Part shown: one piece after another, positions 29,345 to 36,504 of the stretch
Position numbering within the stretch: the first letter of the stretch is position 1
Layout of the letters: every line of letters begins with the position of its first letter
From: Roseiarcus sp963696665
GTDB lineage: Bacteria; Pseudomonadota; Alphaproteobacteria; Rhizobiales; Beijerinckiaceae
Direction: 5' to 3'
Assembly: GCA_963696665.1 (NCBI GenBank)
Contig: CAVOLE010000027.1
Coordinates: forward strand, 55,948 to 119,947
DNA: 64,000 nucleotides
Position numbers and translations under genes: made by a program
The notes under the pieces: model-generated
Database searches by the model: none
The model's input: only the letters and a program-made list of their open reading frames with translations
Told to the model about the DNA's origin: nothing

Positions 29345-30307
29345 ATGGACTTTTCCGTCGTGATTCCAGCCTATAACGTTTCAGGCATCATCGGACGCGC
29401 GATCCGAAGCGCTGCGGCGCAGACCTTGCCGCCGCTCGAGATCCTCGTGATCGACGACTGCTCGACCGACAACACAGTCGAGGTCGTGAAGGCGCTGGGG
29501 CGGGAAATTCCCTCCCTTCGCCTTCTCTCAACCCCCGCCAATGGCGGCCCGTCGGCTGCGCGCAATGTCGGATTGCGGGCGGCGAAAGCGGACTGGATCG
29601 CGCTGCTCGATTCCGACGACGCCTGGAAGCCGGGTCGGCTCGAGCGCCTGTCGGAAGTCGCCCTTGCGACATCAGCCGACTTCGTCGCCGACAATCTGGT
29701 GATGTGGGACGCTGTCGCGGACGCCCAAGTCGAACCGTTCTACTACGAACTTCCGGAGCCCCAGAAGCAGATTGGCCTCGTTGACCTCTTTGAAGCCGAC
29801 GACAATTTCAATTTTTCAAAGAAGTCTTTCACGCTGATGAAGCCGATCTATCGCCGCGAGTTTCTGGCCAAGCACAAGCTTCAGTACAATGAAAGCATGA
29901 GAGTGAGCGAGGACTTCGCGTTTCTAGCGGAGAGCCTATTCAACGGGGCGAAGATAATCCTGATCGAGGAAGCCTATTATATCTATTCTATGCCCAGTGG
30001 GCCGTCCGGTCGTTCCCAGCACACCCGTTCCGCCTATCAATTTAATACCGTAATCGAGGAGAGCGACCGGCTGAGGCGGAAGTATGGGGATCGCATCGAT
30101 CCGACGCTCATGCGCGCCATGGACAAGTTTCGGAAGACCATGACTCTCCTTAAGGAGTCTGATGTCGCGCGGACCTATCGATGGAAGAGCCAATACCCCC
30201 AATACGTGGCCTATATTGCCGCCAGGCCGGAGCTCGCGCGGCGTCTATTTGCCCGCGCCGCGATGAAGATCGGAAAACGAATGGATAGGCGCAGTCCTAC
30301 GGTTTAG
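29345..30307 (+). CDS. Glycosyltransferase family 2
   Basis: The 320-residue protein begins MDFSVVIPAYNVSG and has the GT-A fold with the nucleotide-sugar region VIDDCSTDNT, GPSAARNVGL and the metal-binding DSDD at residues 89-92 (LLDSDDAWKPGRLE). The second half lacks membrane helices. Inverting GT2 enzymes of this type add sugars to exopolysaccharide or lipopolysaccharide; no polysaccharide cluster is adjacent, so the acceptor is unknown. The ATG at 29345 is chosen over a TTG one codon upstream. Confidence 0.92.
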   Translation: MDFSVVIPAYNVSGIIGRAIRSAAAQTLPPLEILVIDDCSTDNTVEVVKALGREIPSLRLLSTPANGGPSAARNVGLRAAKADWIALLDSDDAWKPGRLERLSEVALATSADFVADNLVMWDAVADAQVEPFYYELPEPQKQIGLVDLFEADDNFNFSKKSFTLMKPIYRREFLAKHKLQYNESMRVSEDFAFLAESLFNGAKIILIEEAYYIYSMPSGPSGRSQHTRSAYQFNTVIEESDRLRRKYGDRIDPTLMRAMDKFRKTMTLLKESDVARTYRWKSQYPQYVAYIAARPELARRLFARAAMKIGKRMDRRSPTV

Positions 30308-30623
30308 GGCGGTCCGAACATGGCGAGGGCTGGCTGGCCCGCACCTCGAAACTTCGAACACCCCAATCCCTAATTTTCCGCCCCATAGCCAGCGTACGAG
30401 ACCGTGGGTATTCGTACGCATTGACTAAGGGGCGCTGCAGCGACTAAAGGCGCGTCGGTGCGACTACAACCAACCAAGCTGCAAATAGAGCCCTAGTGAC
30501 CCTCATGAGAAATGATGGCCAACACTCAAGTATTATTCAAAATCATTAGTTCGAAGAATCGTCGCCTCGACGCTGAAGCTATTCTTCGATGGCTCAGAAA
30601 GCCGCATTGCGGGGAGAAAATCG
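30308..30623. other. Intergenic region with one inverted repeat
   Basis: This 316-bp gap is lower in GC than its neighbours. An eight-base inverted repeat (CGAAGAAT near 30553 with ATTCTTCG near 30581) could form a hairpin about 40 bases before the PEP-CTERM gene. It could act in regulation of that gene. No gene is supported. Confidence 0.35.
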
Positions 30624-31511
30624 ATGAGAAGAACACACACACAACTTGCAATTTCGGTCGCCATGATCGCCTTGCTCGCCGCGGCGCCGGCGGCCGCGCA
30701 AACCTTCTCCTTCAGCACGGGCGATCCGGATGGAAAAATCGCGACGGCGAGCCGCCCCGATGTCGGCGCATTCGAGATCGAGTCGGCCGACGACTTCGTC
30801 CTCACGCATGCGACGTCAATCACCAGCGCGACCTTCACCGGCCTGATGCCGGCGGGCGCGACGCCTGAGGACGTTGTCGTCGAAATTTATCGGGTGTTCC
30901 CGAACGATTCAAACGTCAACCGCACCAGCGGGCCCCCGACGTTCTCGACCTCGCAAGTGCCGACCCGCGTCAATTCGCCATCCGATGTCGCATTTGGCAG
31001 CCGCAACTCTGCGAGCGGCGGCCTCAGCTTCGCGACCAGCGACTTGGGCTCCTTCACCGTGCTCAACTCGGTGCAACCCGGCGGCATCAATCCCAAACCG
31101 GGCCAGACGACCGGCGGCGACGGTCCCGTCACGGGCGATGAGAGCGTATTCAGCATAACGTTCACCACCCCATTCACTCTGGCCGCCGACCATTATTTCT
31201 TCGTGCCCCAGGTGCAACTGGACGACGGCGATTTCTTGTGGCTGTCGGCGCCGAGGCCGATCGTGGCTCCCGGCACGCCATTCCCGCCGGGATTCACCGA
31301 CCTGCAAAGCTGGACCCGCGACGCGGCGCTCGACCCCGATTGGCTGCGCGTTGGGCAAGACATCGTGGGCGGCAATCCATTTCCGACCTTCAACGCGGCG
31401 TTCTCGCTGAACGGCGCCTTGATTCCCGAGCCTTCGACCTGGGCCATGATGCTGCTCGGCTTCGCCTGCCTCGGTTTCGCCGGCTATCGGCACGCGAGAA
31501 GACCCGCATGA
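30624..31511 (+). CDS. PEP-CTERM sorting domain protein, 295 aa
   Basis: A GGGGAGAAAATCG leader precedes the ATG. The protein has a signal peptide (AISVAMIALLAAAPAAA|QTF) and a beta-rich exported domain of about 235 residues without recognised catalytic motif. It ends in PEP-CTERM: IPEPSTWAMMLLGFACLGFAGYRHARRPA. It would be processed at the cytoplasmic membrane by an exosortase encoded elsewhere. The TFSFSTGDPDGKIATASRP start and TSITSATFTGLMPAGA segment resemble proteins seen only in PEP-CTERM-bearing bacteria. The function is presumably in surface polymer or matrix. Confidence 0.88.
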   Translation: MRRTHTQLAISVAMIALLAAAPAAAQTFSFSTGDPDGKIATASRPDVGAFEIESADDFVLTHATSITSATFTGLMPAGATPEDVVVEIYRVFPNDSNVNRTSGPPTFSTSQVPTRVNSPSDVAFGSRNSASGGLSFATSDLGSFTVLNSVQPGGINPKPGQTTGGDGPVTGDESVFSITFTTPFTLAADHYFFVPQVQLDDGDFLWLSAPRPIVAPGTPFPPGFTDLQSWTRDAALDPDWLRVGQDIVGGNPFPTFNAAFSLNGALIPEPSTWAMMLLGFACLGFAGYRHARRPA

Positions 31512-31552
31512 ACTAAGGCGAACGCGGCCGAAGCCGGTTCGATTGAGGCCGC

Positions 31553-32017
31553 CTATTTTTCCTCCAGCGCCTCGGCCGCCAGCGCCAGGCGCCGGGCCGC
31601 CTCCGGGTCGAGCCGCTTGGCGAGTTCGCCATGCGCCCGCTTCCAGTCGGCGAGCCCTGCGTCGAGCCTCTGCATCCCCTTCTCGGTGAGCCAGACGGCG
31701 CGCCGGCGGGCGTCCGTGTCGCCCGCGGCGATATCGATGAGCCCGGCGCCTTCGAGCACTTGCAGATTGCGCGAGAGCGTCGACTGGTCGAGCCCGATGC
31801 GCTGAGCAAGTTCGCTCAAAGTGTCATCGCGCGCTGCCGCGATCTGCGCCATCAGACTGAATTGGGCGAGGCTCAGCCCCGAATCCTGCATGCGGCGGTT
31901 GAGGAAGCTCGTGATGCGGCGCGCCGCGAGCCTCGCGTTCCATCCCGCGCAGGCGTCGACCGCGGCGCGCGCATCCACGACGAGCGTCTCGCGCAGAGGT
32001 TGCTTTGGCCTCGGCAT
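31553..32017 (-). CDS. MarR-family transcriptional regulator
   Basis: The 154-residue protein has a winged-helix MarR domain: LAQFSLMAQIAAARDDTLSELAQRIGLDQSTLSRNLQVLEGAGLI as helix-turn-helix and wing, with flanking dimerisation helices. Such regulators bind palindromes as dimers and are released by small aromatic or lipophilic ligands. The start is ATG 32017. The gene is divergent from a thioesterase gene 49 bp away, and the gap contains a TGTAT palindrome, so mutual control of both genes is likely. Confidence 0.88.
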   Translation of the reverse strand: MPRPKQPLRETLVVDARAAVDACAGWNARLAARRITSFLNRRMQDSGLSLAQFSLMAQIAAARDDTLSELAQRIGLDQSTLSRNLQVLEGAGLIDIAAGDTDARRRAVWLTEKGMQRLDAGLADWKRAHGELAKRLDPEAARRLALAAEALEEK

Positions 32018-32020
32018 CAA

Positions 32021-32034
32021 TGTATGCAGATACA
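32021..32034. promoter_or_regulatory. Putative MarR operator
   Basis: TGTATGCAGATACA has five-base inverted arms (TGTAT/ATACA) around a four-base centre. It lies four bases before the marR start and about 33 bases before the divergent thioesterase start, a position suited to repression of both promoters. The inference rests on symmetry and location only. Confidence 0.5.
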
Positions 32035-32066
32035 TCATTTGCATGGGCATGGATAGGAGAAAGGCG

Positions 32067-32579
32067 ATGCTGGCCACTCCGTCGTGGGTTTACGGCGTCG
32101 CCGATCCGGCCGAGGTCCGGCAGATGACCGGCCGGGAGTTCCTGCAGGCGATGCTCGACGGACACTTGCCGGCGCCTCCGATCGCCGAAACGCTGTCGTT
32201 CTGGCTGACCGAGATCGGCGATGGCCTCGCCGTGTTCGAGGGCGACGCCGGGCCGCGCCTTTTGAACCCGCTCGGGATCGTGCACGGCGGCTGGGCGCTG
32301 ACGCTCATCGACAGTGCGGCCGGCTGCGCCGCCCACACGCTGCTGCCGGCCGGCGCGAGCTACGCGACGATCGAGACCAAGGCCAATTTCTCCCGGCCGA
32401 TCGCGCATGACGCGGGCCGCGTCCGCGCCGAAGGGCGCGCCATCGGCCGCGGCCGGCGCATCATTTCATGCGATGCGCGGATCGTCGACGCGAAGGGCCG
32501 CATTCTTGCGCATGGGACCTCGACGCTCATGGTGCTCGAGGGCGCCGCGGCTTCGAAACCTGCGCCCGAGGCAGCCTAG
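32067..32579 (+). CDS. PaaI-family (hotdog) thioesterase
   Basis: The 170-residue protein starts six bases after AGGAGA at 32055-32060. It has a hotdog-fold acyl-CoA thioesterase domain with the LLNPLGIVHGGWALTLIDSAAGCAAHTLL core and the ATIETKANFSRPI segment. Such enzymes hydrolyse aromatic or medium acyl-CoA esters in the cytoplasm. The divergent MarR regulator suggests induction by a related small molecule. An in-frame ATG at 32049 is less likely because the Shine-Dalgarno would lie inside the gene. Confidence 0.9.
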   Translation: MLATPSWVYGVADPAEVRQMTGREFLQAMLDGHLPAPPIAETLSFWLTEIGDGLAVFEGDAGPRLLNPLGIVHGGWALTLIDSAAGCAAHTLLPAGASYATIETKANFSRPIAHDAGRVRAEGRAIGRGRRIISCDARIVDAKGRILAHGTSTLMVLEGAAASKPAPEAA

Positions 32580-32610
32580 CGGGCAAGCGCCCGCGCCTCG
32601 GCGCGGGCGC

Positions 32611-32624
32611 TTGTAGCCGCGCTC
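32611..32624. repeat. TTGTAGCCGCGCTC repeat-family copy
   Basis: TTGTAGCCGCGCTC occurs here in the gap after the thioesterase gene. The same 13-14 base core recurs at 33796-33809, and inverted at 28668-28680 and 33235-33247, each time between genes. In three of the four copies it is followed by a GAGCGCGG or AGCGCGG inverted segment. Confidence 0.6.
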
Positions 32625-32794
32625 GGCTCAAGCGCGGCGGCGTGCCACGCGGGTGATCGTCCATCGCGACGCCCGCCTGGACGAAAAAACCATTCACGGC
32701 GACGGCCCCGTGTTCTAAGAACGCGCGCCCGTAAAAGGGCCGCCGCTTTTGAACTGAGCGCGAACGCGCGCGCTGCAACCGGAGGACATCCGAG

Positions 32795-33160
32795 ATGAGG
32801 ACCTTGACATGCATCGCTGCGCTCGGCGCGGCTCTCATGATGACCCATTCCGCCTTAGCCGCCTCGGCGGTCGTCAAGGCTTGCCGGACGGACATCAAGG
32901 CGCAATGCGGCGACGAGATGAAGACAGGCGGCGCCGCGCTCAAGGACTGCATGAAGACCCATTTCTCCGACCTGTCCGAGGACTGTCAGGTGGCGATCAT
33001 CCGCGCCGCTGCGGTCGGCAAAGCCTGCAGGGCGGACGAAAAAAAGCTCTGCGCCGACGTCAAGCCCGGCAAGGGGAGCATGGCGCGGTGCATGAAGTCG
33101 CATGCGGCCGACCTTAGCGACGGCTGCAAAGAGGCGCTGGCCAAAACGAGCGGAAAATAG
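32795..33160 (+). CDS. Exported cysteine-rich repeat protein (PF00839-like)
   Basis: The 121-residue protein has a signal peptide (MRTLTCIAALGAALMMTHSALA) and two tandem units of about 45 residues with matched cysteines: KACRTDIKAQCGDE...LKDCMKTHFSDLSEDC and KACRADEKKLCADV...MARCMKSHAADLSDGC. This is the Cys-rich GLG1/ESL-1 repeat found in small exported bacterial proteins. Disulfides would form in the periplasm. The function of the bacterial family is unknown. The gene stands alone between repeat-rich gaps. Confidence 0.88.
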   Translation: MRTLTCIAALGAALMMTHSALAASAVVKACRTDIKAQCGDEMKTGGAALKDCMKTHFSDLSEDCQVAIIRAAAVGKACRADEKKLCADVKPGKGSMARCMKSHAADLSDGCKEALAKTSGK

Positions 33161-33523
33161 TCGCCTTCGGCTCGGCTAAGCGGCGGCGCACCCGCCTCCA
33201 TTGACAAGCGTGTCCGTCGCCGGCCGCGCTGAGCGAGCGCGGCTACAAAGGGCGCGCGAGCTCAACGTCTTATTTTTCGTGGCCCATTCGGGAATTCCCT
33301 TTTTCGCGCAGGATATGGTAGGAGAGCGTTCGGCGGTTCTTCGGGGCGATGCGCAGAAAATCGTCTAGCGCGGTTTAAGCGCGCAAGCCGGCGATCCAAT
33401 GCCCAACGGGCGACGCGAATAGGCGAATTGGCTGGGGCGGCTCCAGATGGGTTTTCCTGCGCGGGCTGGCGCATCGACGGGTCGCGCGCTGCCCAGAGCG
33501 GATCGCGGGCGAGGAACGCGTCC
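33161..33523. other. Intergenic region with repeat copy, no gene seen
   Basis: This 363-bp stretch carries an inverted copy of the TTGTAGCCGCGCTC repeat (33235-33247) and the sequence CTTATTTTTCGTGG near 33270, whose T-run could end a transcript. Open frames here on the minus strand have no family features. Confidence 0.4.
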
Positions 33524-33766
33524 ATGAAGGCCAGCGCCGTTCGATTTGCCGCCGGGGTAGCGCTGGTCGCCTTTGCCGCGCCGCTTCCCGCCGCCGGCCA
33601 ATATTTTCCCCCGCCGCTGATCATCGTCCCGCCGCCGGCGCAGGACTACGCCATCCCGAAGCCAGCGCCGAAGCCGCGGCCAGACAAGCCGAAGCCTTCC
33701 AACACCCCTCCGCCGCCGGACGCGCCGAGGGGGCACTATCAGGGACGGACGTTCATCCCGGACTGA
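33524..33766 (+). CDS. Small exported proline-rich protein
   Basis: From the ATG at 33524 the product is 80 residues: a signal peptide (MKASAVRFAAGVALVAFAAPLPAAG) and a mature region dominated by proline and lysine (PPPLIIVPPPAQDYAIPKPAPKPRPDKPKP), ending GRTFIPD. Such extended Pro-rich segments span the periplasm or bind partners, but no family is identified. A longer open frame upstream lacks coding character. Confidence 0.6.
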   Translation: MKASAVRFAAGVALVAFAAPLPAAGQYFPPPLIIVPPPAQDYAIPKPAPKPRPDKPKPSNTPPPPDAPRGHYQGRTFIPD

Positions 33767-33795
33767 AGCCGATTGCGTTTGGGTCGACGCGCCTC

Positions 33796-33809
33796 TTGTA
33801 GCCGCGCTC
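33796..33809. repeat. TTGTAGCCGCGCTC repeat-family copy
   Basis: This exact copy of the 14-base core is followed by GATGAGCGCGGCCGGCGCGGTCAG. It lies between the convergent Pro-rich and amino-acid-binding genes. Confidence 0.6.
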
Positions 33810-33851
33810 GATGAGCGCGGCCGGCGCGGTCAGCGACTGCGCCTACAGCGC

Positions 33852-34868
33852 CTACCGGATCGGCGGGGCGTATTGAATGCCGCCGTTGTTCCACAATTCG
33901 TTCAAGCCCCGCGGAATTCCGAGCTTCGAGTGTGCGCCGACGTTGCGGTCGAACACTTCGGCGTAATTGCCGACCCCTCGGATGACGCGCACGGCCCAGT
34001 CGCTGGTAAGGCCAAACGGCTTGCCGAAATCCCCCTCCGTTCCGACCAGCCGCTTGACCGCCGGCTTCTGCGATTTCAGCGCCTCGTCGATTGTCTTCGA
34101 GCTGACGCCAAGCTCCTCCGCATTGATCATGGCGAAGTTGACCCACTTGACGATATTGAACCACTGGATGTCGTCCTGCCTGACGGCGGGACCGAGCGGC
34201 TCCTTCGAGATGATGTCGGGCAGGATCATGCTGTCGCTTGGCTTGGCGAGCCTCTGACGCATGGCGAAGAGGCCCGAAGCGTCGGTGGTCAGCACGTCGC
34301 ACTTCCCGTCCTGGTAGGCGGCGATCATGTCGTCGGCGCTCGCCTCGTGGACGGTCTCGTACTTCATATGGTTCGTTTCAAAAAAGTCGACGAAATTGGG
34401 TTCCGTCGTCGTGCCGGCCTGAACACAGACCTTGCTGCCGTCGAGCTCGAGCGCCGACTGGAGGTTCTTGGCTTTAGGGACAAGAAATCCCTGCCCGTCG
34501 TAATAGGTGACGCCCGCAAACACGACGCCTTCGTCGCCCTCGCGACCCATCGTCCAGGTCGAATTGCGCGACAAGAGGTCGATCTGCTTGTTCTTCAAGG
34601 CCTCGAAGCGATCCGAGGCCGACAGCGGCACGAACTCGACCTTTGACGGGTCGTTGAAGACCGCCGCCGCGACGGCGCGGCAGAAATCGACGTCGAACCC
34701 GGACCACTGGCCATTGGCGTCCTTGCTCGCAAAGCCCTCCAGGCCCGGGTTGACGCCGCAGATGAGCGAGCCGCGATCCTGGACGGTCTTGAGCGTCTGG
34801 GATTGGGCGGCGACGCCGAACGCCAGCGACGCCGCGAGGGCGAGGACAATCGGGATCGTCTTGCGCAT
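33852..34868 (-). CDS. Amino-acid ABC transporter substrate-binding protein, AapJ-like
   Basis: The 338-residue periplasmic protein has a signal peptide (MRKTIPIVLALAASLAFGVAAQS) and a family 3 solute-binding domain: DRGSLICGVNPGLEGFASKDANGQWSGFDVDFCRAVAAAVF, RFEALKNKQIDLLSRNSTWTM and VCVQAGTTTEPN. It closely resembles AapJ, the general L-amino-acid binding protein of rhizobia. The permeases and ATPase (AapQ, AapM, AapP) are absent here, so the gene is an orphan that must share a complex encoded elsewhere. A disulfide between Cys near residues 37 and 62 is plausible. Confidence 0.93.
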   Translation of the reverse strand: MRKTIPIVLALAASLAFGVAAQSQTLKTVQDRGSLICGVNPGLEGFASKDANGQWSGFDVDFCRAVAAAVFNDPSKVEFVPLSASDRFEALKNKQIDLLSRNSTWTMGREGDEGVVFAGVTYYDGQGFLVPKAKNLQSALELDGSKVCVQAGTTTEPNFVDFFETNHMKYETVHEASADDMIAAYQDGKCDVLTTDASGLFAMRQRLAKPSDSMILPDIISKEPLGPAVRQDDIQWFNIVKWVNFAMINAEELGVSSKTIDEALKSQKPAVKRLVGTEGDFGKPFGLTSDWAVRVIRGVGNYAEVFDRNVGAHSKLGIPRGLNELWNNGGIQYAPPIR

Positions 34869-34911
34869 GACCAGCCTCGATTCTGTTTTGGTGGGCCGCT
34901 GGCCACGGATC

Positions 34912-35532
34912 CTAAAGAGCGACCGCCTGTTTGATGATCACCTTGGTGCCCACCGGTACGCGGTCGTAGAGGTCGATCACGTCCTCATTGACCAGGCGGA
35001 AACAGCCCGACGAGACGGCGTGTCCGATCGTCTGCGGCTGATTGGTCCCGTGAATGCGATAGACGGTTGCGCCGAGATACATCGCCCGCGCGCCAAGCGG
35101 ATTGCCGGGACCGCCGGCCATGAACCGCGGCAGATAGGGCTGGCGCTCGATCATTTCCGGCGGCGGACGCCAATCCGGCCATTCCTGCTTGCGCGAAATC
35201 TTCTGCAGACCCGACCACTGGAAGCCGTCGCGCCCCACGCCGATCCCGTAGCGAAGCGCCCGGTTGTTGCCCTGAACGAGGTAGAGGAAGCGGCCTTTGG
35301 TGTCGATGATGATCGTGCCGGGGGCTTCGGTGGTGCGGAAGAACACCTCCTGCCTCTCGTAGGCGCCGCTGAGCTGCTCTTCCTCCGGCGTCGGCTGGTA
35401 GCCGGGCTGGTCGACGATATTCATCTCGTCTTGACCGGGGACCGCTGTCGCCGCGTGAGCGAACGCTCCCACCACAACTGCGAGCGCCGCGCCGAGCGCT
35501 GCTCGCAGCAACAAACCTGTTCGAACCGTCAT
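34912..35532 (-). CDS. L,D-transpeptidase (YkuD domain), second copy
   Basis: The 206-residue protein begins at ATG 35532 with a signal peptide (LLLRAALGAALAVVVGAFAHAATA). A YkuD domain follows: TIIIDTKGRFLYLVQGNNRALRYGIGVG and the active site IHGTNQPQTIGHAVSSGCFRLVNEDVIDLYDRV with the catalytic Cys. It is a paralogue of the gene at 6046-6699 and cross-links peptidoglycan or attaches proteins to it in the periplasm. It lies 43 bp downstream of a lipoprotein gene on the same strand, so the pair may be co-expressed. Confidence 0.93.
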   Translation of the reverse strand: MTVRTGLLLRAALGAALAVVVGAFAHAATAVPGQDEMNIVDQPGYQPTPEEEQLSGAYERQEVFFRTTEAPGTIIIDTKGRFLYLVQGNNRALRYGIGVGRDGFQWSGLQKISRKQEWPDWRPPPEMIERQPYLPRFMAGGPGNPLGARAMYLGATVYRIHGTNQPQTIGHAVSSGCFRLVNEDVIDLYDRVPVGTKVIIKQAVAL

Positions 35533-35575
35533 GCTGGCTCCGTCGATTGAGGGTAATCCAAGAATGAATCGCTGA

Positions 35576-36037
35576 TTAGCGCTTTCCGCACCGCACGTAA
35601 ACCGACGTGCCATAGCGACTCGCATTGTCTGGGTCGACCCAAACCGTCGTGAACGAGTTCGCATCGACATTGCTGACGATGCGGTCGTCTGGCCCGCCGG
35701 CTGCGCCGGCCGGCCCCAGATAGGTCTGGCCGGTCGGTCCGCCTTTCAGGACCAATTCGGACAATTCCTTTTGGTCGGCGAGATTCATCATCACGCCGCC
35801 GGTCGGGCCTTTGGTGATGACATAAGGCCTGTTGCACTGCGCCGCGGCCTCTTTGATGGTGCGCGCCCGATCCTCGTCCTTGTGATAGGCGGCGAAGCCC
35901 CATTTGCCGACCAGCTGGTCCGGGCTGACGGCTGCGGGGAGGACCGCAGGCGTGGGCGGGGGATTTTCCCCGCAGCCGGCGACAAAAAGGGAAAGTAGGC
36001 CGATCAGCGCCAGCGCTCCACCGCGTCGTGCAATCAT
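35576..36037 (-). CDS. Hypothetical lipoprotein
   Basis: The 153-residue product starts at ATG 36037 with MIARRGGALALIGLLSLFVAGC, a lipoprotein signal with lipobox FVAGC. The mature part starts GENPPPTPAVLPAAVSPDQLVGKWGFAAYH, a fold reminiscent of small META/lipocalin-like exported domains, and ends in a Cys-containing VYVRCGKR. No defined family was recognised. Its position directly before an L,D-transpeptidase gene suggests a cell-envelope role. Confidence 0.75.
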   Translation of the reverse strand: MIARRGGALALIGLLSLFVAGCGENPPPTPAVLPAAVSPDQLVGKWGFAAYHKDEDRARTIKEAAAQCNRPYVITKGPTGGVMMNLADQKELSELVLKGGPTGQTYLGPAGAAGGPDDRIVSNVDANSFTTVWVDPDNASRYGTSVYVRCGKR

Positions 36038-36504
36038 TACGGGAAGCCCCCTTATCGTTGCCGCCATTCAGGCGCGTTCCAGCCGGCGCCTGCCGTTTGT
36101 TATCGGTGTCCTCGCTAGCAAACCGGGCGCCCATGGTCAATTCGAGCTCGCGGGCGCCTCGGCGATAGCGGCGGATGGCCGAGCGGCCGCAGGGCGCGCA
36201 AAGGTCAGGTTCCCTCTCCCCGTCTTGACGGGGAGAGGGTTAGGGTGAGGGGCCAGGGCGATTGTGCGGACTACGCCTCCACGAAGCGCGCCTAGCGCGT
36301 GGGCGCCAGAACCGAATTGAGGCTGAACGCGAGCTTTGGCCGCGAGTTCGAAACTGCTGGCGGCGCTGGAGCGGCGGCAGACGCTCTAGCTTCGCATGTG
36401 GCCAATCTCCCACGCCCTCACCCTAACCCTCTCCCCGTCTCACGGGGAGAGGGAGTTGGCGGGCGCGCACAAGGTGGCGCAACTCCCGCCTCAAGCCGCC
36501 GAAC
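36038..36504. repeat. Repeat-rich gap with two CCCTCTCCCCGTC palindromes
   Basis: The 467-bp gap between the lipoprotein gene and the lhr 3' end has two palindromes. One is perfect over 13 bp with a two-base loop (36212-36239); the other is perfect over 12 bp with a three-base loop (36427-36453). Both have CCTAACCCT or GGTTAGGGTGAGGGG flanks, the sequence type that is expanded into the CCTAAC tract at 22261. No gene is supported here. Confidence 0.7.
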
